This document shows, piece by piece, positions 1 through 5,014 of a stretch of 13,184 nucleotides of DNA. A program made the translations under genes and the position numbers. The stretch is taken from the NCBI GenBank assembly GCA_030689875.1, contig JAUYHR010000148.1, positions 1 to 13,184 on the forward strand. Direction: 5' to 3'. Below the pieces are notes generated by a model. It did not search any database. It saw only the letters and a program-made list of their open reading frames with translations, and was not told the origin of the DNA. The stretch comes from Nanobdellota archaeon. GTDB taxonomy: Archaea > Nanobdellota > Nanobdellia > Pacearchaeales > GW2011-AR1. Positions within the stretch are counted from its first letter, which is position 1. Each line of letters opens with the position of its first letter.

Positions 1-123
1 AACGAAACTCGTTACAGAATCACAATATAATTTATTATTATTTTTATCAAGAAGTTCTTTAATTCTTTTTGATAATTCTGGGCTAATCCTTACCACGCCA
101 CATTCTTTTATCTTCTTAACCAT
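1..123 (-). CDS. Small DNA-binding-like protein, N-terminal part (runs off the window)
   Basis: The first 41 residues are visible, starting at the ATG read from 123; the C-terminus lies beyond base 1. The segment VVRISPELSKRIKELLDK has a strand-then-basic-helix look, as in ribbon-helix-helix regulators, and CDSVTSFV follows. I do not recognise a named family. A TATA-like box at 152-160 and a GTTACAA/TTGTAAC palindrome at 128-142 sit directly before the start, so the transcript should be almost leaderless and the operator would lie between TATA box and start codon. That arrangement fits a self-repressing small regulator. The gene itself is well supported by frame and promoter; the ribbon-helix-helix assignment is inference from 41 residues. 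Confidence 0.6.
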   Translation of the reverse strand, partial: MVKKIKECGVVRISPELSKRIKELLDKNNNKLYCDSVTSFV

Positions 124-127
124 ATTA

Positions 128-160
128 GTTACAAATTGTAACAAATTGTAACTTATAAAT
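128..160 (-). promoter_or_regulatory. Promoter with palindromic operator
   Basis: A 15-base palindrome GTTACAA-A-TTGTAAC occupies 128-142, and a further direct copy of the TTGTAAC half-site is at 146-152. On the minus strand ATTTATAAG at 152-160 is a good archaeal TATA box about 30 bases before the ATG at 123. A protein bound to the palindrome would cover the transcription start, so repression is the likely effect. Confidence 0.5.
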
Positions 161-271
161 CCATTGTTTAAAAATCTGTATTAATTTCAACCCTTTATTT
201 TTAAGTTAGTAACGATATTTTGGAATAAGCTCTAATTGAAGATTACTCTTTACACAAAAATTTATCTTTAC

Positions 272-724
272 TTACCTTAACATCTTATAATCAGCCAAAT
301 TAATACATTCTTTAGAATAATCAATAAAGTAAGTTTCATTAATAAAGAGAGTTATATTTATCGCCTCATTCTTTGAAATCTTGTAATTATATAACACACT
401 ATCATTCTGCGAGTTATCAGAATCTAATTCAAAAGGAACTTCAATCCCATTTATTAAGAACTTGCTTTTCCAAGTGGAATCATAGAAGTTGTGAAGAGCT
501 AAAGAAGTGTATGAATTAATCTTGTCATTCACACATTCTTGAATAGTCATCCATACAAAAATTTCTGGATGATTCTCTGGAGAAATAAATTGCTGAGAAG
601 TGAAGGCAGGATAATCAGATTTATCTTTTTCTTTGTTTGATTCTATAGAGTTAAATAACAGCAACAATACAACTACTAAAACTACAACTAAGATAGATAT
701 TCTATATGACTCTTTTTTAGGCAT
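272..724 (-). CDS. Unknown membrane-anchored protein
   Basis: The protein is 150 residues from the ATG at 724. It begins MPKKESYR, followed by one very hydrophobic helix (about residues 8-25, rich in V and L), then a polar domain of about 125 residues with possible N-glycosylation sequons (NDS, NIT, NET). This is the plan of a protein anchored by its N-terminus with the globular part outside the cell. Two cysteines are present (ECVND and KECIN), which could form a disulfide. The frame stays open upstream to a TTG at 778; a TATA-like CTTTAAATATT on the minus strand at 810-820 suits that start better, so an 18-residue extension cannot be excluded, but ATG is the safer choice. I recognise no family. 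The stretch 124-271 downstream holds only the promoter described separately. Confidence 0.55.
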   Translation of the reverse strand: MPKKESYRISILVVVLVVVLLLLFNSIESNKEKDKSDYPAFTSQQFISPENHPEIFVWMTIQECVNDKINSYTSLALHNFYDSTWKSKFLINGIEVPFELDSDNSQNDSVLYNYKISKNEAINITLFINETYFIDYSKECINLADYKMLR

Positions 725-836
725 ATTTATTAAGAAGATTAAAAGCTTAAAAATATTGCCTTTTGCTTTTCTTAACAACGCACTTTTTTAACAGAAAAAT
801 TATACAAAAATATTTAAAGTATTAAGGCTAAATAAT

Positions 837-1070
837 CGAGCTCTAACTCGTAGCTCTTTGATGGGTGGGGACTTCTGTCAAGTGGCAGAAGCCAAGCATT
901 AAAAGTATTCCTTCGGGATGTAAATCTTTTGATGTATTAGACGTCGCCGAAATGGAGATGATAGCTACCTCTCGCTCCAAAGTAGGTTGAATATATGTTC
1001 ATGAGCTAAACTCATAACTGGTGGCAGAAGAAAGAATCGGAATTTTTTAAGGGAGTGATGACCTCTTTTA
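837..1070. other. Structured GC-richer intergenic region: candidate RNA or decayed transposon end
   Basis: No convincing gene fills 781-1085, but the base composition changes and several hairpins are visible: GAGCT/AGCTC (838-842, 852-856), CTTCTG/CAGAAG (872-877, 886-891), TCC-TTCG-GGA with a UUCG-type tetraloop, GAGA/TCTC around 952-972, and ATGAG-CTAAA-CTCAT (1001-1015). GTGGCAGAAG occurs twice, once ending at 891 and again near 1021-1030. Short open frames exist on both strands but lack start signals. The hairpins with repeated GTGGCAGAAG recall the ends of IS200/IS605-type elements, where the 3' end also makes a guide-like RNA, but no TnpB remains. SRP RNA and RNase P RNA conserved motifs were not found. 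Strand and nature are undecided. Confidence 0.35.
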
Positions 1071-1085
1071 ATTTTCAAAAGTAAT

Positions 1086-1274
1086 TTATCTTTTCTTAAA
1101 ATAATTCACAAATGAAAACTTAATCCAGTTCAAATAGCCTTTTACAATAATTAAAATACCAATCAAAAAAATAATAATTCCAAGAATATAAGAATTTCTA
1201 AAGAAAACAAGAATTCCCAATAACATCTCCAAAATTCCCGTAATTAAGTAAAATTTATCTCTTTCCTTTTTCAT
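1086..1274 (-). CDS. Small two-helix membrane protein
   Basis: This 62-residue protein has two hydrophobic helices, about residues 8-24 and 28-46, joined by a short RNSY turn, with basic ends (MKKERDK at the start, YFKKR at the end). Its ATG overlaps the stop of the preceding 131-residue gene by four bases (ATGA), so the two should be translated together; AAGGTAG lies just before the start as a weak ribosome site. It is the last gene of a run of six small minus-strand genes. No family is recognised. The shape would suit a small membrane partner of its upstream neighbour, which is inference from coupling only. Confidence 0.55.
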   Translation of the reverse strand: MKKERDKFYLITGILEMLLGILVFFRNSYILGIIIFLIGILIIVKGYLNWIKFSFVNYFKKR

Positions 1275-1666
1275 CTTTTTCTACCTTTTTTATCAAAAAT
1301 TATATTGAGGATTAACAGCATTATCCCAAGAAATAAGATATAAAAATTTTTCCATGTTTTAGAAATTAAAATATCTATTAACCCAGCGATAATCATAAAA
1401 ACAAATAATGGGATAAAAAATGTTTTCATAAAAGGTCTTTCTATTCCTATTTCTAAATCTTTTTTATATTTAGTTAACATAAGAATTAAGAGAACAACCA
1501 ATCCCAAGATATAAATTATAAATATCGTTGAGATAATAGTGTTATGCAAAGGCATCTCATTTTTTATTAGTTCATAACTTGATAATACACTCGCAGTTAA
1601 AAGCAGGGGGATAAGTAATATGAATAATGTTTTAACAATTTTAGTTTGTAATTTTGTTGGTTTCAT
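1271..1666 (-). CDS. Four-helix integral membrane protein, unknown function
   Basis: The 131 residues contain four hydrophobic segments at about 10-30, 43-66, 80-100 and 105-124, and the protein ends in a basic tail (FDKKGRKR). The basic loop TKYKKDLE after helix 2 is probably cytoplasmic. No catalytic motif is visible. The start codon overlaps the stop of the upstream 51-residue gene and the stop overlaps the start of the downstream 62-residue gene, so it lies in the middle of a translationally coupled chain. No family is recognised; a transporter, holin-like or sensor role cannot be told apart from the sequence. Confidence 0.6.
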   Translation of the reverse strand: MKPTKLQTKIVKTLFILLIPLLLTASVLSSYELIKNEMPLHNTIISTIFIIYILGLVVLLILMLTKYKKDLEIGIERPFMKTFFIPLFVFMIIAGLIDILISKTWKNFYILFLGIMLLILNIIFDKKGRKR

Positions 1667-1818
1667 TTTAATTTTTTTAAAAGTTCTTTAGCTCTACGGC
1701 AAACCATACATGGCTCTTTCTTATGAACTTTTTGATGTTCATCTTTATTCTTGAATACTTTTAGATATTCTTCAAGATATGCTCTTAAATCTTTTTTATC
1801 TTCTTTTGTGAATTTCAT
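1663..1818 (-). CDS. Short charged protein with CxxC
   Basis: This 51-residue protein runs from the ATG at 1818, preceded by a GGAG site nine bases upstream, to a TGA that overlaps the next start (1664-1666). It begins MKFTKEDKKDLRAYLEEY and is a mostly helical, lysine-rich chain with the motif HKKEPCMVCRRAKELL near the end. The single CMVC pair could be half of a zinc site completed by nearby histidines or by a dimer partner. Both ends are fixed by neighbours, and a ribosome site is present, so I regard it as real despite its size. Function unknown. Confidence 0.5.
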   Translation of the reverse strand: MKFTKEDKKDLRAYLEEYLKVFKNKDEHQKVHKKEPCMVCRRAKELLKKLK

Positions 1819-1819
1819 T

Positions 1820-1918
1820 TTAAATTACTCCGAATAGGCTAAGGAATATAAAAATTACAGCGATACTCATTATTATTGTTGAAATTATTTCCATAATCTT
1901 TTGAGTTTTATTTTTCAT
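1820..1918 (-). CDS. Single-helix membrane peptide
   Basis: The 32-residue peptide starts MKNKTQKIMEIISTII and continues as one hydrophobic helix to the end (ending LFGVI). The ATG at 1918 overlaps the stop of the upstream gene by four bases (ATGA), and the stop is one base from the next start. It therefore fits the same tightly packed chain. With a cytoplasmic basic head and a membrane helix it could be a toxin-like or regulatory small membrane peptide, but this is speculation. There is no clear ribosome site; translation would depend on coupling. Confidence 0.4.
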   Translation of the reverse strand: MKNKTQKIMEIISTIIMSIAVIFIFLSLFGVI

Positions 1919-2151
1919 TTTAAATTTAATTCTTTTTTATAATAATTTTTTTCAGCCTCTTTAGATTCTTGAATTTGTTTTTTTGTAAATTTTATTTTAT
2001 TTTTCTTTATGCTTTCAACCCCTTGATTATAAGCCAAGACTAAATCATGCTTTTTTGCTAATCTCTTTGCTTTGTCTTTCTTTCCCTGAATAAGAAGATT
2101 CAAAATATAAACTCTCATAGTCATTAAATAATCTGTTTTATTTTTTATCAT
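1915..2151 (-). CDS. Small basic helical protein, unknown
   Basis: I take the ATG at 2151 as the start because GAGGTG lies seven bases before it; the ATG at 2175 is in frame but encodes that ribosome site inside the protein. The product is 78 residues, helical and lysine-rich: a first hydrophobic helix (MRVYILNLLIQ) followed by KAKRLAKKHDLVLAYNQG and a charged tail KEAEKNYYKKELNLK. Length and charge would suit a nucleic-acid binder, but there is no recognisable motif. It starts one base after the end of the upstream gene and overlaps the start of the downstream peptide gene. Confidence 0.55.
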   Translation of the reverse strand: MIKNKTDYLMTMRVYILNLLIQGKKDKAKRLAKKHDLVLAYNQGVESIKKNKIKFTKKQIQESKEAEKNYYKKELNLK

Positions 2152-2152
2152 T

Positions 2153-2416
2153 TTAATACACCTCAATTCCAACATCTTTAAGTGCCTCGTCGATATTTTT
2201 ATATTCTTTATCTTTAGGTTTATTTTTTAACCATACTTTAAAAACTAATTCTTTTTTTAGATAAAAAAATAAATGATGGTCAAAACATTCTCCTTCTTTA
2301 TCGTGTAAATATTCAATTCTGTCAGCTCTAAGTAAATGTGATTCTTCAAATTTACTTTTATCATACCCCCTAATCCAAATTGTCATAGGTTCTTTTGATT
2401 TTATTTTATCTTTCAT
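2153..2416 (-). CDS. Hypothetical protein, first gene of the small-gene cluster
   Basis: This 87-residue soluble protein opens the minus-strand cluster. It begins MKDKIKSKEPMTIWIRGYDKS and has alternating strands and helices (HHLFFYLKKELVFKVWLK), ending DEALKDVGIEVY. A TATA-like ATATATAATA at 2437-2446 lies about 25 bases upstream, and GTGGGGA precedes the ATG, so both promoter and start are well placed. I see no known motif. Genes from here to 1086 have gaps of at most one base or overlaps, so a single transcript is likely. Confidence 0.55.
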   Translation of the reverse strand: MKDKIKSKEPMTIWIRGYDKSKFEESHLLRADRIEYLHDKEGECFDHHLFFYLKKELVFKVWLKNKPKDKEYKNIDEALKDVGIEVY

Positions 2417-2436
2417 TTTTTTATCCCCACATTATT

Positions 2437-2446
2437 TATTATATAT
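2437..2446 (-). promoter_or_regulatory. TATA box for the small-gene cluster
   Basis: On the minus strand the run reads ATATATAATA, centred about 25 bases before the ATG at 2416. It lies in the 37-base gap after the transposase stop, so it would drive the six small genes separately from the transposase. Confidence 0.45.
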
Positions 2447-2453
2447 CTTTCAT

Positions 2454-3413
2454 TTAAGAATATTTCCCAATAATTGTAATATTATAAACAAATGCTTTAA
2501 GCAGTAATTCAACATCTATTGCATTTTCTTTTTTTGAACGAAGATAGTTAAGATTTTTTCTTTTTATTGCAGAAAATATTCCCTCGACTAAAACCCTAAA
2601 TCTGTAGGTCTCTTTCCAAATATCTCTTCGTTCTTTCCAAAGTCTTACACTTTCTTTCCATAAATCACTTTTAGATTTTTTTCCTGTCACACCCAATCTA
2701 AAATCAATAAAAACTTCAAGAACTCCCAATTCATTACAAAGAGCATAATTATTTTTACTCATATAACCAGAATCAGCAATAACTGTTTTTATCTGAAATC
2801 CGTTTTTAATTGGAGTTCTCAATAATTCTTCAAATAAGGGACAATCATGTCTTGCCCCTTTTGTTGTTTTTGCACAGCATATTACTCTGCTATTTTTTAA
2901 GCAGGATATATGTAATTTCCTTGTCTGTTCAAAATTTGAATTTTTCTTATCATGAACCCGTTTATATCCTCCTGTATACATTCTTGTAGCCAACCAAGTA
3001 GAATCAAGAATCATGGTGTCTTCGTTATCCTGAAAAAATAAAGCAGAAATTTGAATTAATTTTTCAATTAATTTAATAGTATTTTCATTATTGGAATAAT
3101 CATTTAAAGTGCTTCGTGGTGGAATTGATTTCATGAGTTCATTTTCAAACATCCATTTTAAATCAGATTGAGTTCTTCTGTAGCTCATTCCATTATAAGA
3201 CATTATACAAAGTGCTTTGATTATATCTTTAAAATTTGCTTTTGGTCTTCCCATAATTTGTAATTGTTCAAAGTTAATAGGTTCTATAAAATCACACAAA
3301 TTTTGAATGAATCTTTCTTTCTCTCTTTCTAAATTTAAACTATTTCTTTGCAGAGTTATAACTGGCTTGAATTGATTTTCTTGTTCTTCAAATAGTTTCT
3401 CTTGTTGTTCCAT
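2454..3413 (-). CDS. DDE transposase, IS4/IS5 type
   Basis: The 319-residue protein is full length for this class. It has an N-terminal helical domain with MGRPKANFKDIIKAL (about 54-68), and then a DDE nuclease core. The likely catalytic residues are D137 in MILDSTW, D214 in VIADSGY and E277 in VLVEGIFSAIKR; the last motif is the Y-x-x-R/VE-x-x-F-x-x-IKR helix typical of IS4/IS5 enzymes. A repeated LWKE/IWKE pattern (251-267) precedes the glutamate. The start has AAGGAG about ten bases upstream. The frame is unbroken, so the element may be active. Its outer inverted repeats could not be defined: a perfect hairpin lies at 3447-3469, with no matching sequence beyond the stop. It separates the small-gene cluster from the defence genes. 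Confidence 0.85.
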   Translation of the reverse strand: MEQQEKLFEEQENQFKPVITLQRNSLNLEREKERFIQNLCDFIEPINFEQLQIMGRPKANFKDIIKALCIMSYNGMSYRRTQSDLKWMFENELMKSIPPRSTLNDYSNNENTIKLIEKLIQISALFFQDNEDTMILDSTWLATRMYTGGYKRVHDKKNSNFEQTRKLHISCLKNSRVICCAKTTKGARHDCPLFEELLRTPIKNGFQIKTVIADSGYMSKNNYALCNELGVLEVFIDFRLGVTGKKSKSDLWKESVRLWKERRDIWKETYRFRVLVEGIFSAIKRKNLNYLRSKKENAIDVELLLKAFVYNITIIGKYS

Positions 3414-3446
3414 ATTATTTTTCTCCTTGATTTAATTGAATATTAA

Positions 3447-3469
3447 GTGGCTGTCCCATAAACAGCCAC
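3447..3469. repeat. Perfect hairpin upstream of the transposase, possible IS end
   Basis: GTGGCTGT and ACAGCCAC form an eight-base-pair stem around the seven-base loop CCCATAA. The sequence GGCTGTCCCATAA resembles the terminal repeat of several IS5-like elements (from memory), but no inverted copy is seen near 2420-2454, so it may instead be a regulatory hairpin of the transposase leader. Confidence 0.4.
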
Positions 3470-3495
3470 CCCTTTGGAAACCCATAATATTCCGT

Positions 3496-3657
3496 TTAGT
3501 CTGTATTTAATATTTAGACTAATTATTATATACATAATAATCCCTTTATAAACTTATCTATTTTTAATAATAGATAGTCTAAAAATAAGTCAAAAAAGAT
3601 ACATTTAAATAGTCTTTAGTCTAATTATTAAACATATAAAATAAATAAAAAGACTAA
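3496..3657 (+). promoter_or_regulatory. Promoter with multiple TTAGTCTAA operator repeats
   Basis: TTAGTCT-type elements occur in both orientations: TTAGTCT at 3496-3502, AGACTAA at 3516-3522, TAGTCTAA at 3575-3582, TAGTCT at 3610-3615, TTAGTCTAA at 3616-3624 and AGACTAA at 3651-3657. Two copies share the longer ending CTAATTATTA. A TATA box CATATAAA lies at 3633-3640, about 24 bases before the ATG at 3659, predicting a leaderless message. TTAGTCT (3616) and AGACTAA (3651) form an inverted pair flanking the TATA box, the last copy touching the start codon. The spacer also has an AT-rich hairpin (3555-3562 with 3569-3576). The likely binder is the AbrB-like product of the first gene. Confidence 0.55.
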
Positions 3658-3658
3658 A

Positions 3659-3937
3659 ATGGATGATAATAACAAAATATTTGAAGAAGCATTAAGCGTA
3701 ATCTCTGACGGACAGGAAGAACTTCCCGAAGAGAAAAAAGTAATTTATGACAAAACAACTGGACAAATTTCAATTAAGATACCCAAAAATCTTGCACTCA
3801 AAAAAGGATTAAACGAAAAATCAATTTTTGAAATTGTATTAAATCCTAATAATGAAACAATAGAACGAGCAAAGAATTCAAAATTTATTTTATTCGTTAA
3901 AGAGGTTAAAAGTGGTGAAGGAAAAACAAAAACTTAA
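3659..3937 (+). CDS. AbrB/SpoVT-like transcription regulator
   Basis: The 92-residue protein has an acidic N-terminal tail (1-25) followed by a swapped-hairpin-like core: YDKTTGQISIKIPKNLALKKG, then LNEKSIFEIVLNP and a closing strand SKFILFVKEV. The pattern of a strand, IPK, a short helix and a second strand is the AbrB/SpoVT type seen in many archaeal antitoxins and regulators; the assignment is by pattern only. It would bind DNA as a dimer, and the repeats flanking its own TATA box are the obvious target. Next comes a broken winged-helix gene and a nuclease, so it could control the whole plus-strand island. An antitoxin role was considered, but no toxin is recognised downstream. Confidence 0.6.
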   Translation: MDDNNKIFEEALSVISDGQEELPEEKKVIYDKTTGQISIKIPKNLALKKGLNEKSIFEIVLNPNNETIERAKNSKFILFVKEVKSGEGKTKT

Positions 3938-3944
3938 TTCAAAA

Positions 3945-4106
3945 ATGCGGGAAATAGTAAGAATCTTGCACAAGAAAGGTGGAGCTATGTCTCCAAATGA
4001 AATAGCAGGAGAAACTGGTCTTTCATATATCACCGTTCAATAATATTTAAAAGAATTATTAAAAAAAGGAGTAATAATAAAACATGACAAAAAAAATAAT
4101 AAATAG
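3945..4106 (+). pseudogene. Winged-helix DNA-binding gene interrupted by a TAA stop
   Basis: The frame reads MREIVRILHKKGGAMSPNE, then IAGETGLSYITVQ, a TAA at 4041-4043, then YLKELLKKGVIIKHDKK up to a TAG at 4104-4106. Helix 2, the turn and the recognition helix of an HTH are clear, and the stop falls where a lysine codon would be expected (VQKYLKEL is the usual pattern), so one A-to-T change explains it. The intact protein would be about 53 residues, or longer if it starts at the GTG codons 3912 or 3915 inside the AbrB-like gene. As it stands only 32 residues are made and the DNA-binding unit is split. A sequencing error is also possible. Confidence 0.6.
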
Positions 4107-4233
4107 GACAAAAAGAAGCCCAACACAAAGATATAGTCTTAACTATCCAAGAATTTTATCTGCTGGAAAAAGATGTCCAGTAGGAACAAGAAAATCATCA
4201 ACTGGAAAAACTTGTAGGAGGAAGAAAAAATGA
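4084..4233 (+). CDS. 49-residue basic protein with CPVGTRK motif
   Basis: This gene starts at an ATG overlapping the end of the broken winged-helix frame and ends in TGA overlapping the ATG of the nuclease gene (ATGA at 4230-4233). The product begins MTKKIINRTKRSPTQRYSLN and carries RCPVGTRKSSTGKTCRRKKK at the C-terminus: about a third lysine and arginine, with two cysteines. The cys-pro-x-gly-thr-arg ... gly-x-x-cys pattern looks like a small metal-binding or nucleic-acid-binding knuckle. The GGAG at 4067-4070 is rather far upstream. Translational coupling with the nuclease suggests a functional link. No family is firmly recognised. Confidence 0.5.
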   Translation: MTKKIINRTKRSPTQRYSLNYPRILSAGKRCPVGTRKSSTGKTCRRKKK

Positions 4234-4877
4234 ATTTCAAATTAAGTCCAAGTAGTTTATCGCTTATGAAAGAATGCCCTCGCTGTTTTTGGTTAGCACA
4301 GCATAAAGTTTGGAAAAGACCAGCAGGAATATTTCCAAGTTTGCCGTCAGGAATGGACAAAATTCTAAAAGTTCATTTTGACAAATTTATGGAACAGGAA
4401 AAACTTCCTCCAGAATTAAAAGAAAATAAAGAATGCAAGGGCTGTAAATTATTCGATAATAAAGAATTATTGAGTGAGTGGAGAAATAATTTCAAAGGAA
4501 TTAAATGGGAAGATAAAGAAGGAAATATTTTGCATGGAGCAGTTGATAATCTTTTACAGAAAGGGAAAAAATTAATTATCCTTGATTATAAAACTCGTGG
4601 ATTTCCATTAAAAGAAGACACACACGAGCATTATCAAAATCAATTAGATATTTACAATTTTTTATTAAGAAAAAATAAATATGAAACAGAAGATTATTCT
4701 TTTTTATTATTTTATCATCCTAAAGAAGTTTTAGAAACTGGAGAAGTAATTTTTAATACAGATTTGAAGGTTATGAAGATTAATGTAAAGAATGCTGAAA
4801 ATATATTCAATAAAGCAATTAAATTATTAAATGATGATTGCCCAACTAAATCTTGTGCATGGTGTGAGGGAAGATGA
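4230..4877 (+). CDS. PD-(D/E)XK nuclease, RecB/Cas4-like
   Basis: The 215-residue protein has the full set of RecB-family nuclease motifs: LSPSSLSLMKECPRCFW at the start, GAVDNLL (D106), IILDYKTRG (D119, K121) and QNQLDIYNFLL (Q138 and Y142 of the QxxxY motif). Cysteines C16 and C19 near the start and CPTKSCAWC (C204, C209, C212) at the end could hold an iron-sulfur cluster as in Cas4 and AddB; a further CKGC pair is at 69-72. A metal-dependent DNA exonuclease or endonuclease is expected. A strong GGAGG lies about eight bases before the ATG. No cas1, cas2 or CRISPR array is present, so it is not called Cas4. It ends shortly after the last cysteine, slightly short for the family. Confidence 0.8.
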   Translation: MNFKLSPSSLSLMKECPRCFWLAQHKVWKRPAGIFPSLPSGMDKILKVHFDKFMEQEKLPPELKENKECKGCKLFDNKELLSEWRNNFKGIKWEDKEGNILHGAVDNLLQKGKKLIILDYKTRGFPLKEDTHEHYQNQLDIYNFLLRKNKYETEDYSFLLFYHPKEVLETGEVIFNTDLKVMKINVKNAENIFNKAIKLLNDDCPTKSCAWCEGR

Positions 4878-4940
4878 AAAGTAAATATAAAATAAAAATA
4901 ACAGAAAAGGGGGGAAAATAAAGAAATAATCTTATTCTCT

Positions 4941-5012
4941 ATGCTAATAATCAAAAGCGAAATTAAAGATTTGATAAAGTATGATTATAAAGCGAGGGGA
5001 TTAAAAAAATAA
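4941..5012 (+). other. Doubtful 23-residue reading frame in the gap before the helicase
   Basis: The 137-base gap 4878-5014 holds no recognised gene. A 15-residue frame starts at 4874 in ATGA overlap with the nuclease stop, and a 23-residue frame MLIIKSEIKDLIKYD... occupies 4941-5012, ending two bases before the helicase ATG. Both are too short to judge; the second could be the remnant of a longer gene. GAGGGG near its end probably serves as ribosome site for the helicase. Confidence 0.2.
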
Positions 5013-5014
5013 AA

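Noticed and set aside
725..778. TTG start at 778 for the membrane-anchored protein
   Set aside because: The extension adds a second weak hydrophobic stretch and TTG is a rare start. It was kept only as an alternative because the TATA-like box favours it.
837..1070. SRP RNA, RNase P RNA or 5S rRNA
   Set aside because: The conserved SRP helix 8 sequence, the RNase P core motifs and the 5S pattern were looked for and not found on either strand.
2152..2175. ATG at 2175 as start of the 78-residue basic protein
   Set aside because: The ribosome site GAGGTG for the ATG at 2151 lies inside this stretch, and the later start gives a one-base gap to the upstream gene.
4041..4043. Read-through or recoding of the TAA in the winged-helix gene
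   Set aside because: Known archaeal recoding to pyrrolysine uses TAG. No recoding signal for TAA is visible, so mutation or sequencing error is simpler.
4139..4360. Minus-strand open frame of 73 codons opposite the nuclease gene
   Set aside because: It lies over the well-supported basic-protein and nuclease genes and shows no domain or start signal. Other minus-strand frames opposite 4715-10900 and the plus-strand frame at 10366-10587 were rejected for the same reason.
4941..5012. Histone-like or other small gene
   Set aside because: Only 23 codons with no ribosome site; any likeness to archaeal small DNA-binding proteins is too short to support.
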